In this document: positions 8,565 to 16,067 of the stretch, one piece after another | Numbering within the stretch: position 1 is the stretch's first letter | Layout of the letters: each line of letters starts with the position of its first letter | Position numbers and translations under genes: made by a program | Source of the DNA: Terriglobus tenax | GTDB lineage: Bacteria > Acidobacteriota > Terriglobia > Terriglobales > Acidobacteriaceae | Assembly (NCBI RefSeq): GCF_025685395.1 | Contig: NZ_JAGSYA010000003.1 | Coordinates: 1,116,001-1,180,000 of the forward strand | Direction: 5' to 3' | DNA: 64,000 nt | The notes under the pieces: model-generated | Databases searched by the model: none | The model's input: only the letters and a program-made list of their open reading frames with translations | Told to the model about the DNA's origin: nothing

Positions 8565-10784
8565 CTAATGTGCCGGAAGAATGGTGGGTTGAAGCTCGAA
8601 ATGGAGCTCGCCGCCGGCCAGAAGCTCGTCGTGGAAGACGTAGGTCCGCCCCAGCGGCTTCCCGTTCAGGCTGACGGACTTCACCTGGTACCGGCCAGAG
8701 GATGCTCCGGGAGCCGTAATCCGCAGCGTGTGCCCATTGGGCAGGTGCAGCGAGAGCTCATCAAACAGCGGGCTGGCCAATTCATACCGCGGAGTGCCGG
8801 GAGTGACCGGATAGAAGCCGAGCGACGAAAAGACATACCAGGCCGACATCTGGCCGGCATCATCGTTGCCTGCCAGGCCGTCGGTAGAGTTGCGGTATTC
8901 CTTCTGGAGAATCTGCCGGACACGGAGCTGGGTCTTTTCGGGTGCCCCGGCAAAGTTATAGAGATAGGCGATATGGTGGCCGGGTTCGTTGCCGTGGTTG
9001 TAGAAGCCTCCATCGAACAATGCATCCAGCTTGGAGATAAACTTCTGCTTCCCGCCCAGATACTCCACCAGGCCCGGCAGATCCTGCGGAGCGAAGAAGG
9101 TGTACTGGCTGGGAAGACCTTCGGTGATCCACTTGTAGGTTCCGTTGGGGTCAAAAGGCGTCTCCCAGCTTCCATCGGCATGTCGGCCGCGAGCGTAACC
9201 TGCTTCAGAGTCAATCACTTTCCGGTAATTCTGAGCGCGATCCGCAAAGAGTTTGACGTCCTCTTTATGACCGGTCCACTTGGCCATCTCGCTTACCAGG
9301 AAGTCGTCGTAGGCGTATTCCAATGTGCGGGAGACCTGCTCGTCCGTATGGAAGGCATCGGAGATGTGATCTTCCAGGGGGATGTATCCATACTTGAGGT
9401 ACGAATTCAATCCGCGGCGGCCGCGGCCATCCAGGTACGCAGCGTGGTCTTTGGGACGTTCCGTGGCATTCTTCCGCATCAGACGATAGGCCGACTGCAC
9501 ATCAAAGCTACGGATGCCCTTGGCATATGCATCCGCGATCACCGCGTCCGCATGGTCTCCCACCATCTCCGAAGTGTAACTGTTCCAGGCCGGAAAAATG
9601 GGCAGATATCCACCTTGCTCACCCTTTGTAATCAGCGACTTGACCATGTCCAGGGAGCGGTTTGGGGCAACCAGGGTGAATAGCGGCTGGATCGCCCGGA
9701 AGGTATCCCAGATGGAAAAGTCGTCGTAATAGGTAAAGCCCTTTGCCGTCTTTACTGTCGTGCCGCCGGCGAACTGGGGATAGCTTCCGCTGCGGTCGCT
9801 GAAGATGCGCGGAAGCTGGAAGGAGTGATAGAGCGCCGTGTAGAAAACCGTTCTTTTTGAATCACTTGCGGACTTCGCCGAAAGATCGAACGGATGCAGC
9901 GCCTGCTCCCATGCCGCGCGCGTTTTCTGCACCGTGCCTGCAAAATTCCAATCCGGAATCTCTGCCAAATTCCTGCGGGCTTCCTCAACACTGGTGAAGG
10001 ATGTTCCGATGCGGACGAGAACTTCGGAGCCCTGAGTTAAATCGAAGGAAACAAAGGCGCCTGCCGCGCTCTTCGCGCCATCCTGGCTGACGCTGCCGAT
10101 ATGGCGCTCGTCTCCGCTCCACGTACCGCCGGTCTTGAATGGTTGGCTGAACTGGACGACAAAATATCCGGAGAAGCCAGCCGGCTTTCCATTGCCGGCA
10201 TAGATACGGTAAGCCGGGTTCCATCCCGTAACTTCCTGATTCTTCTCGTCAACCCGAATGCTTCCTGTCCCAAGACGATGATTCTCCTGAATGGCCAATA
10301 CGGCAGCTTTTACCGAAGCAGGATAGCGAAAACGCATCAGGCCGCTACGCTCGGTGCCCGTCAGGTCCACATGGATACCACTTTCCAGCAGATCAACGGA
10401 GTATTCGTAGGGATGGCTCTGTTCCTTCTCGTGGGAAAAGCTCGAGGAGCGCCCTGCGGGATCCAGTTTCTCCGCGGAGAGAAGCGGCATGATGGTGACG
10501 CTTCCGTAGTCCTGCGTGCACGACCCGGTAAGAAAATGGCTGCCGCGGAACCCCTGAATACGCGTATCAGCCGCGTAATAGGGAGCGATGCATTTGGTTT
10601 CGCCGTCCCGCGTCTGCGGTGTCCACTGCGTCATGCCAAAGGGCATGCCGGCGGCGGGGTAGGTCTGCCCATCACCCGCAGTTCCAATGAGCGGGTTGAC
10701 CAGATCGACCGGTGCCGATTGGGAGAGTGCGCTGAAGGGGACAGTCAGGATTCCGGCGAGCAGAAAAATGCGGGTCGATGTCAT
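8565..10784 (-). CDS. GH92 alpha-mannosidase, secreted, 739 aa
   Basis: Exported glycoside hydrolase family 92 enzyme, a family of Ca-dependent exo-alpha-mannosidases acting on N-glycan or mannan branches. The start ATG gives a clean signal peptide (MTSTRIFLLAGILTVPFSALSQSA). Next come the family's N-terminal hallmark VNPLIGT and GMPFGMTQWTP. The (alpha/alpha)6 barrel has YDDFSIWDTFRA, and further on GNDDAGQMSAWYVFSSLGFYP, a strongly conserved GH92 block with the catalytic-region acidic residues. Length is normal for the family. A longer frame upstream exists but belongs to a gene relic. It lies alone between relics, so its partners are not evident. Confidence 0.92.
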   Translation of the reverse strand: MTSTRIFLLAGILTVPFSALSQSAPVDLVNPLIGTAGDGQTYPAAGMPFGMTQWTPQTRDGETKCIAPYYAADTRIQGFRGSHFLTGSCTQDYGSVTIMPLLSAEKLDPAGRSSSFSHEKEQSHPYEYSVDLLESGIHVDLTGTERSGLMRFRYPASVKAAVLAIQENHRLGTGSIRVDEKNQEVTGWNPAYRIYAGNGKPAGFSGYFVVQFSQPFKTGGTWSGDERHIGSVSQDGAKSAAGAFVSFDLTQGSEVLVRIGTSFTSVEEARRNLAEIPDWNFAGTVQKTRAAWEQALHPFDLSAKSASDSKRTVFYTALYHSFQLPRIFSDRSGSYPQFAGGTTVKTAKGFTYYDDFSIWDTFRAIQPLFTLVAPNRSLDMVKSLITKGEQGGYLPIFPAWNSYTSEMVGDHADAVIADAYAKGIRSFDVQSAYRLMRKNATERPKDHAAYLDGRGRRGLNSYLKYGYIPLEDHISDAFHTDEQVSRTLEYAYDDFLVSEMAKWTGHKEDVKLFADRAQNYRKVIDSEAGYARGRHADGSWETPFDPNGTYKWITEGLPSQYTFFAPQDLPGLVEYLGGKQKFISKLDALFDGGFYNHGNEPGHHIAYLYNFAGAPEKTQLRVRQILQKEYRNSTDGLAGNDDAGQMSAWYVFSSLGFYPVTPGTPRYELASPLFDELSLHLPNGHTLRITAPGASSGRYQVKSVSLNGKPLGRTYVFHDELLAGGELHFELQPTILPAH

Positions 10785-10990
10785 AAGCACCCCGCATTCT
10801 CTTTGTCGATAAAGCCATTCACAAGTAAATGAGTCCGGATGGACTGCTTTCCAACGTAGAGGAGAAAGTCCCGGAGCCGGCTGGCCCGCCGCAGTTGGCG
10901 GCTTGCGGCGATACGATCCAACAGTGCAAGCCGCTCTTCCGGACTCGCAACTTCCGATACTCCCTCTCCGATCACACACCAGTATCTCAC
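10785..10990 (-). pseudogene. Truncated N-terminus of an Acidobacteriota regulator-like protein
   Basis: The 69 residues end inside the GH92 start region. They contain EERLALLDRIAASRQLRRASRLRDFLLYVGKQSI, which resembles the N-terminal helical region of a protein type I associate with Acidobacteriota, where a winged-helix-like segment and a longer C-terminal domain normally follow. Those parts are missing here. I treat it as a broken gene; the family attribution is from memory and weak. Confidence 0.4.
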
Positions 10991-11074
10991 TGATCCGCGA
11001 AGGTGGTTACGGTTACGAGAAATGCAGTGCGAGAGTGCTTCCGATAGAGCGGTAAGTCTCTATTGAAAGCGGCA

Positions 11075-11740
11075 CTATGTGGCCGAAATCCCCAGGCATC
11101 GCTTGACGGAGCTGATGGCGAAGTGATCCTGCTTGCCGTAGGGTAGACGACGGCTCAGCGGGCCGGCCGCACTTAAGGTGATCATGCCGTGCAGGAACGA
11201 CCAGATCGTGACGGTTCGTTCTGAAACCTGTTCCTGTGTGAGCTGGGCGTTGTGCTGGCTGATGAGTGTACAGATCAGATCAAAGCTCCGGTTTGCCGCT
11301 GCCCGCAGCTCTGGAGTCAACGCCGCGGAGACCTCCGGAAGGAACATGGCGGTGTAATAGCCCTTTTCGCGGCGGGCGAACCCCAGATAGGCCAGGGTCA
11401 GAGCTTCAATCTGGAGGGAGTACTCGCTGCTTTGTTGCGATGCCCGGACAAACTCATCGTGCAGATGACCATAGCCATCCACGGCAAGAGAGACAAGCAG
11501 CCCTGTACGGTCTTTGAAGTGATGGTACGGAGCGCCGGTGGTCACACCGAGTCTGCGAGCAAGGTCGCGAAAAGACAGCAGATGGGCATCCGGACCGGAG
11601 AGAACTTCCAGGGTCGCGCGCTTGAGCGCCTGGGGCAGGTCTCCATGATGATATGCGGAAGCGCGGCGAGTCTTGACGCGGGGAGCTTTGGTCGTTGAAG
11701 ACGCTTTTCCCTTGGAGGCTTGTATCGGCACAGGAAACAT
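11075..11740 (-). CDS. TetR/AcrR-family regulator, 221 aa
   Basis: DNA-binding repressor. After a basic leader of about 30 residues comes the TetR HTH (ALKRATLEVLSGPDAHLLSFRDLARRLGVTTGAPYHHFKDRTGLL). The all-helical C-terminal domain resembles the WHG/TetR_C_33 type. The gene is divergent from the oleate hydratase gene, and an inverted repeat sits just upstream of its start. Control of its own gene and perhaps of the hydratase, with a fatty acid-like ligand, is inferred from the arrangement only. Confidence 0.88.
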   Translation of the reverse strand: MFPVPIQASKGKASSTTKAPRVKTRRASAYHHGDLPQALKRATLEVLSGPDAHLLSFRDLARRLGVTTGAPYHHFKDRTGLLVSLAVDGYGHLHDEFVRASQQSSEYSLQIEALTLAYLGFARREKGYYTAMFLPEVSAALTPELRAAANRSFDLICTLISQHNAQLTQEQVSERTVTIWSFLHGMITLSAAGPLSRRLPYGKQDHFAISSVKRCLGISAT

Positions 11741-11750
11741 TTTATACTTT

Positions 11751-11765
11751 CTAAGCGGTGCTTAG
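11751..11765. promoter_or_regulatory. Inverted repeat, likely TetR operator
   Basis: CTAAGC-GGT-GCTTAG is a perfect 6-bp inverted repeat with a 3-base spacer, ten bases before the TetR start codon. Position and size fit an autoregulatory operator. Confidence 0.6.
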
Positions 11766-11899
11766 ATAATGTTTCAAGCTCCTTCCCACTCGCGCTTCGT
11801 GCAGGTTTTACCTGTACCGCGCGGTGTGCGTGCTGCCGCTCTTAAGGCCCATACGGCCTCTCCCTGGCAATCCAGACGATCCTTTCCAAGGGGTGTGCG

Positions 11900-12028
11900 A
11901 TGACAAAGTCCGCTCTCGACTGGTTCTTATCCCCGTTCACGATTGACATTGTGTTGGACTTCACCGTGCAGTCCGGCGATCTTCTGAATCACAGAACCCA
12001 CCTCATGCTCGGCTGTTCGGGCCAATAA
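11900..12028 (+). CDS. Possible 42-aa small ORF upstream of oleate hydratase
   Basis: An ATG with AAGGGG seven bases before it opens a 42-codon frame (MTKSALDWFLSPFTID...) that stops 18 bases before the hydratase ATG. It could be a leader peptide or a small co-expressed protein. No homology is recognised and it may be chance; the 306-base region between the divergent genes otherwise shows only the TetR operator. Confidence 0.25.
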   Translation: MTKSALDWFLSPFTIDIVLDFTVQSGDLLNHRTHLMLGCSGQ

Positions 12029-12046
12029 CTGTAAGGAGAATTGACG

Positions 12047-13678
12047 ATGGCGGATTTGCAAAAGGAACAGGCACAGGAACGTGCGCGCAATGCTGATCGC
12101 AGCCGTACGCACTTTTATTTAGTCGGCGGTGGAATCGCTTCGCTTGCGGCTGCGGCATTTCTGATTCGCGATGGCGGCATTCCCGGAAGCAACATCACGA
12201 TCTTTGAAGAGCTTGATCGTTTAGGCGGAAGCCTGGACGGCGCCGGTTCGCCAGAGCAGGGGTACGTGGTTCGTGGCGGGCGCATGATGGAGTCCAAGTA
12301 TCTCTGCACCTATGACCTGTTTTCTTCCATTCCCACGCTGGACCGCACGCGCACGGTCACCCAGGAGATTTTTGAATGGAACGAGATCATCAAGACGCAT
12401 TCGCATTCCAGGCTTTTGCGCGACGGACAGCCGATCAATGCTCCGGAGTTTGAGCTGACAGAGAAGCAGATTCTGAAGATCGAATGGCTGATCGTCGAGC
12501 CAGAAGAGCTGCTGGGCAAAACGAGCATTGCCGACCAGATGGGAGAAGAGTTCTTCAAGACAAACTTCTGGCTGATGTGGGCCACGACGTTTGCCTTTCA
12601 GCCATGGCATAGCGCGGTGGAGTTCAAGCGTTACCTGGCCCGCTTCACGCACATGGTGCAGGGCTTCAACCAACTGCACGGCATTATGCGCACGGTGATG
12701 AACCAGTACGACTCTTTGGTGCGTCCGCTGCAGCAGTTCCTGGCGGAGCGCAATGTGAACTTTGTGCTGAATAGCAGGGTTGCCGATCTTGAGTTTGGCA
12801 AATCAGCGAGTGGCGAGAACGTTGTTACGTCCATCCTGCTGAAGAAGGCAGGAGCGCAGGAAACGATCAAACTTGGGGAACTGGATCAAGTGATCGTGAC
12901 TCTGGGATCGATGACCGAAGCCTCGGCCCTCGGGAGCAACGAAACTTCTGCGGCGCTGAAAGGCAAGCGTGACGGCGGTGCATGGACGCTGTGGGAGAAT
13001 ATTGCGAAGGGAAGGCCGGAGTTCGGCCGCCCCGAGGTCTTTACGGACCACATCCAGGAATCGAAATGGGTCTCCACGACAACGACTCTTTATGATCATC
13101 GCTTTGTCGAGTACGTGAAGAACCTTACGGGCAATATTCCCGGCGAAGGCGGTCTGGTGACCTTTACGGACTCCAACTGGTTCTGCTCGATTGTGGTTCC
13201 GGCACAGCCCCATTTTGCCAATCAGCCGGAAGATGTGGATGTCTTCTGGGGATATGGTCTGTTTGTGGACAAGCCCGGCAACTTCGTGAAGAAGCCGATG
13301 CAGGAGTGTACCGGCAAAGAGATCTTTGAAGAGTTCCTCGGACATCTTCACGTACCGGAAGATCTTAAGCGATCCATCCTTGAAAACTCGAAAACGATTC
13401 CCTGCATGATGCCGTTTATCACCAGCCAGTTTCTGCGACGCGAGACCGGAGACCGTCCCGATGTTCTGCCGAAGGGATGGAAGAACCTTGCGTTCACGGG
13501 ACAGTTCTGTGAGCAGCCGGATGACGTCGTCTTTACCGTAGAGTATTCCGTCCGGAGTGCCGCCAATGCTGTCTACGGTCTTCTGGGTCTGGACCGCAAA
13601 CCGCCCGCGGTCTACAAGGGGCAGTATGATCCTCGCGTTCTCTACAAGGCTTTCAAGGGGCTGCACGATCTTACGTAA
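12047..13678 (+). CDS. ohyA: Oleate hydratase
   Basis: FAD-dependent fatty acid double-bond hydratase (EC 4.2.1.53), converting oleate to 10-hydroxystearate; cytoplasmic or membrane-peripheral. The N-terminal Rossmann motif VGGGIASLAAAAFLIRDG binds FAD, and GGSLDGAG and GGRMMESKYLCTYDLFSSIPTLD match the family's active-site region with its conserved Glu. The C-terminal FTGQFCEQPDDVVFTVEYSVRSA block is also typical. AAGGAG eight bases before the ATG decides the start over a TTG two codons earlier. In other bacteria the enzyme detoxifies unsaturated fatty acids; the divergent TetR gene may sense them. Confidence 0.94.
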   Translation: MADLQKEQAQERARNADRSRTHFYLVGGGIASLAAAAFLIRDGGIPGSNITIFEELDRLGGSLDGAGSPEQGYVVRGGRMMESKYLCTYDLFSSIPTLDRTRTVTQEIFEWNEIIKTHSHSRLLRDGQPINAPEFELTEKQILKIEWLIVEPEELLGKTSIADQMGEEFFKTNFWLMWATTFAFQPWHSAVEFKRYLARFTHMVQGFNQLHGIMRTVMNQYDSLVRPLQQFLAERNVNFVLNSRVADLEFGKSASGENVVTSILLKKAGAQETIKLGELDQVIVTLGSMTEASALGSNETSAALKGKRDGGAWTLWENIAKGRPEFGRPEVFTDHIQESKWVSTTTTLYDHRFVEYVKNLTGNIPGEGGLVTFTDSNWFCSIVVPAQPHFANQPEDVDVFWGYGLFVDKPGNFVKKPMQECTGKEIFEEFLGHLHVPEDLKRSILENSKTIPCMMPFITSQFLRRETGDRPDVLPKGWKNLAFTGQFCEQPDDVVFTVEYSVRSAANAVYGLLGLDRKPPAVYKGQYDPRVLYKAFKGLHDLT

Positions 13679-13682
13679 TGTG

Positions 13683-13706
13683 GAGGCCTCCCTAAAGGGA
13701 GGCCTC
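13683..13706. terminator. Bidirectional terminator hairpin
   Basis: GAGGCCTCCC-TAAA-GGGAGGCCTC is a perfect 10-bp stem with a 4-base loop, placed exactly between the convergent hydratase and regulator genes. It lacks a long U-tract. Confidence 0.7.
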
Positions 13707-13716
13707 GTCGCCTCTG

Positions 13717-15915
13717 CTAACGCGAGACAGCTTCGGCGAGTGTGATGTGGCGGCCGATGTCCCGCTCCTGTGTCAGCAGCAGTGTGCGACCGTCTTTGAA
13801 GACCGACATGCCCTGGTAGGGAGGCGGAGTCAGTTGCAGGGTTGCGAGAACCCGCGATTGCCGCGTCTCCGGATCAAGCACGCGAATCACTGCCGGGGAG
13901 ACGGTCGTATCGAGGGCATATATCCCGGTCGCTGTTACCTGCCAGTATCCCCAATAGCCTGCGGCAGGAACCGATGCCACCTGCGTCTCATCGCCGCCAT
14001 TGGTAGGAACGCGCCAAAGGCCTGCCTCGTCCCCGCGGGTGAAGTAGAGCCACTTTCCATCGGGAGACTCCAGGGGAACGATGCCATCATCACGTGTGAC
14101 CGGCTGCGGCTCGCCACCGTCTGCAGCCACCTTCCAGACCTGCCATCTTCCACCGCGGTTTGAGCGGAAGTAAACCGTGCTGTCGTTGGCGGACCAGCGG
14201 GGAACAATGTCATTGACGTTGCCAAAGGTCAGTTGCCGCGCTTTGCCGCCTGCTGCCGGAATGACGAAGATATGCGAATGACCATCGGGGCGTGAGTCGT
14301 AGAGAATCTGGTCTCCGTGGTGAGACCATGACGGGCTTCCGGTGACGGGGCCATTGGCCGCGGTGAGTTGGCGGAGCTTATCGCCATGGATCGACGATAT
14401 CCAGATCTCCTGGCTGCCGGAACGGCCCGACTGGAAGGCGAAGGAAGAATCATCCGGCGACAGGGTAGGAGCCGAGTCTTCCTGTGTGGAGGAGAGAACG
14501 ATCTGCTGTGCTGCTGGTTTTCCCGCGAGCTGAACCTGGTCAATGCTCCACAGCGCGGAGCCATGGGTATAGGCCAACTGGGAAGGAAGGGGACCGGCGG
14601 CTGGTTGGGTGGCGTCCTCGGTGCCTACGGGCATGCGCGCAGGCACCGAGTCTTTCAGGCCGATTCGCCACAGGGAAAATCTTCCGGCGCGGTTGGAAGA
14701 GAAGATGAGGTGCTGGCTGTCGCGATCCCAGGTAAAGCTGTCGATGTTGACGCGATCGTGCGTCAGTTGCTGGATGGGGCCGTCCGGCAGCTGCTTGATG
14801 AAGAGGTCGCGAACTGCGGTTTCACTGGCGCGGATGAAGGCGACGCGTTTTCCATCAGGGGAGTAGGCCGGGGCGAGGTCCCCCTCGGCTCCGGCTGGAG
14901 GCGAAGTAATGGGCTGCGTGCGCAGTGTCGCCAGCTCAAGCTGGTAGATGGAGGAGCTGGCCGCTTCGCCCATGTGGTCAGGGAAGGCCAGGGTGGCGCC
15001 GTCAGCAGACCATGTGAGCGCACGCTGGTCCCAGTCGCTGGCTGCTTGCGGGATGAAGATCTTGCGCGGCGCGCTGTTCCCGGTGACGGGTGAGATATAG
15101 ATCCCGAGTCCTGCCGAAGAGCGGCCCAGGTAAGCGATACGTTTGCCATCCGGTGCCCAGACCGGGCTGAACTGCTCGGCAGGATCCTGGTTCAGCTCGC
15201 GGGAGGCTTCACTTCCAATCTGCTTAATGTAGATACGCCTCGAGCCGTCCGCAGGAGAGGTGCGGGCATAGGCGATGAATTGTCCGTCCGGAGAGAACGA
15301 GGGCTGCGTCTGCTCCCCGGCATCTCCCGTGAAGGCAGAGGTCTTCAGCATCGCTGCGTCGGAGACGGCCGGATGATTTCTTTGCCACAGAAGAGCGGCC
15401 CCACCGATGAGCAGGATCGTGACCGCAAGCAGGGGAAGAGCCCATGCGGGCCGCGAGCGTTTGCCTTGCGGGAGGATGGGGTGAGAGGGAACGGGTGCGG
15501 CTTCGATCTCCGGCATTGGGGCAGCAGAGGGTAGCAGGACCTCCCCCGGCAGAGACGGAGACAGGGAATCCGCAGACGCTTCTGTCTCGCTCAGCTCCGT
15601 AATGGGGGCGACCAACCGATAGCCGACTTTGGGCACCGTCTGGATAAAGCGTGGCTCGTGAGCATCGTCTTCCGTGATGCGGCGGAGGATTGAGATGCAG
15701 CGGGTCAGGGCGTCATCGCTGACAAAGGTATTTGGCCAGACCGCGGCGATGAGTTCTTCCTTGGTGTAGACATGCCCCGGCTGCAGGGCGAGCGTCAGAA
15801 GAACCTTCATCACTTTTGGTTCGAGGTGGCGCTCTACATCATCCTTAACCAGGAGATTGGCCTCGGGAAGAATCGTCCATTCGCCAGCCCGGAACGGTAA
15901 TCGCTTATCTTGCAC
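13717..15915 (-). CDS. Winged-helix / TolB-like propeller regulator, membrane-spanning, 732 aa
   Basis: CadC/ToxR-like one-component regulator. Residues ~10-105 are an OmpR/PhoB-type winged helix (EPKVMKVLLTLALQPGHVYTKEELIAAVWP, then VPKVGYRLV). A single membrane segment follows a Pro-rich linker at ~155-178 (ALPLLAVTILLIGGAALLW). The outer ~540 residues are PD40/WD40-like repeats (QPSFSPDGQFIAYAR, SPVWAPDGKRIAYLG, APAYSPDGKRVAFIR) forming one or more beta-propellers, likely a periplasmic sensor. The start is GTG. It is divergent from the TonB-type receptor and glycosidase genes, and phased repeats lie between them, so it is their likely regulator. Confidence 0.85.
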   Translation of the reverse strand: MQDKRLPFRAGEWTILPEANLLVKDDVERHLEPKVMKVLLTLALQPGHVYTKEELIAAVWPNTFVSDDALTRCISILRRITEDDAHEPRFIQTVPKVGYRLVAPITELSETEASADSLSPSLPGEVLLPSAAPMPEIEAAPVPSHPILPQGKRSRPAWALPLLAVTILLIGGAALLWQRNHPAVSDAAMLKTSAFTGDAGEQTQPSFSPDGQFIAYARTSPADGSRRIYIKQIGSEASRELNQDPAEQFSPVWAPDGKRIAYLGRSSAGLGIYISPVTGNSAPRKIFIPQAASDWDQRALTWSADGATLAFPDHMGEAASSSIYQLELATLRTQPITSPPAGAEGDLAPAYSPDGKRVAFIRASETAVRDLFIKQLPDGPIQQLTHDRVNIDSFTWDRDSQHLIFSSNRAGRFSLWRIGLKDSVPARMPVGTEDATQPAAGPLPSQLAYTHGSALWSIDQVQLAGKPAAQQIVLSSTQEDSAPTLSPDDSSFAFQSGRSGSQEIWISSIHGDKLRQLTAANGPVTGSPSWSHHGDQILYDSRPDGHSHIFVIPAAGGKARQLTFGNVNDIVPRWSANDSTVYFRSNRGGRWQVWKVAADGGEPQPVTRDDGIVPLESPDGKWLYFTRGDEAGLWRVPTNGGDETQVASVPAAGYWGYWQVTATGIYALDTTVSPAVIRVLDPETRQSRVLATLQLTPPPYQGMSVFKDGRTLLLTQERDIGRHITLAEAVSR

Positions 15916-15965
15916 TGTCTGAAACCGCTATATCTAAATCAATAAAAATAAAAGACTTAACATCC

Positions 15966-16004
15966 ATCAGAAAACCATCAGACAAATATCGGGCAATCAT
16001 CGGG
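15966..16004. promoter_or_regulatory. Four direct repeats in exact 11-bp phase
   Basis: The hexamers ATCAGA, ATCAGA, ATCGGG and ATCGGG begin at 15966, 15977, 15988 and 15999, each 11 bases after the last, in the divergent promoter region between the regulator and the receptor. OmpR/PhoB-type winged helices bind direct repeats spaced by one helical turn, and the adjacent regulator carries such a domain. This is the likely operator. Confidence 0.6.
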
Positions 16005-16067
16005 ACGATCGTATGACGCGATCCATACCGTTTGGGACGCTCTTGTTCTACCGATTTGGAGGTCGTT

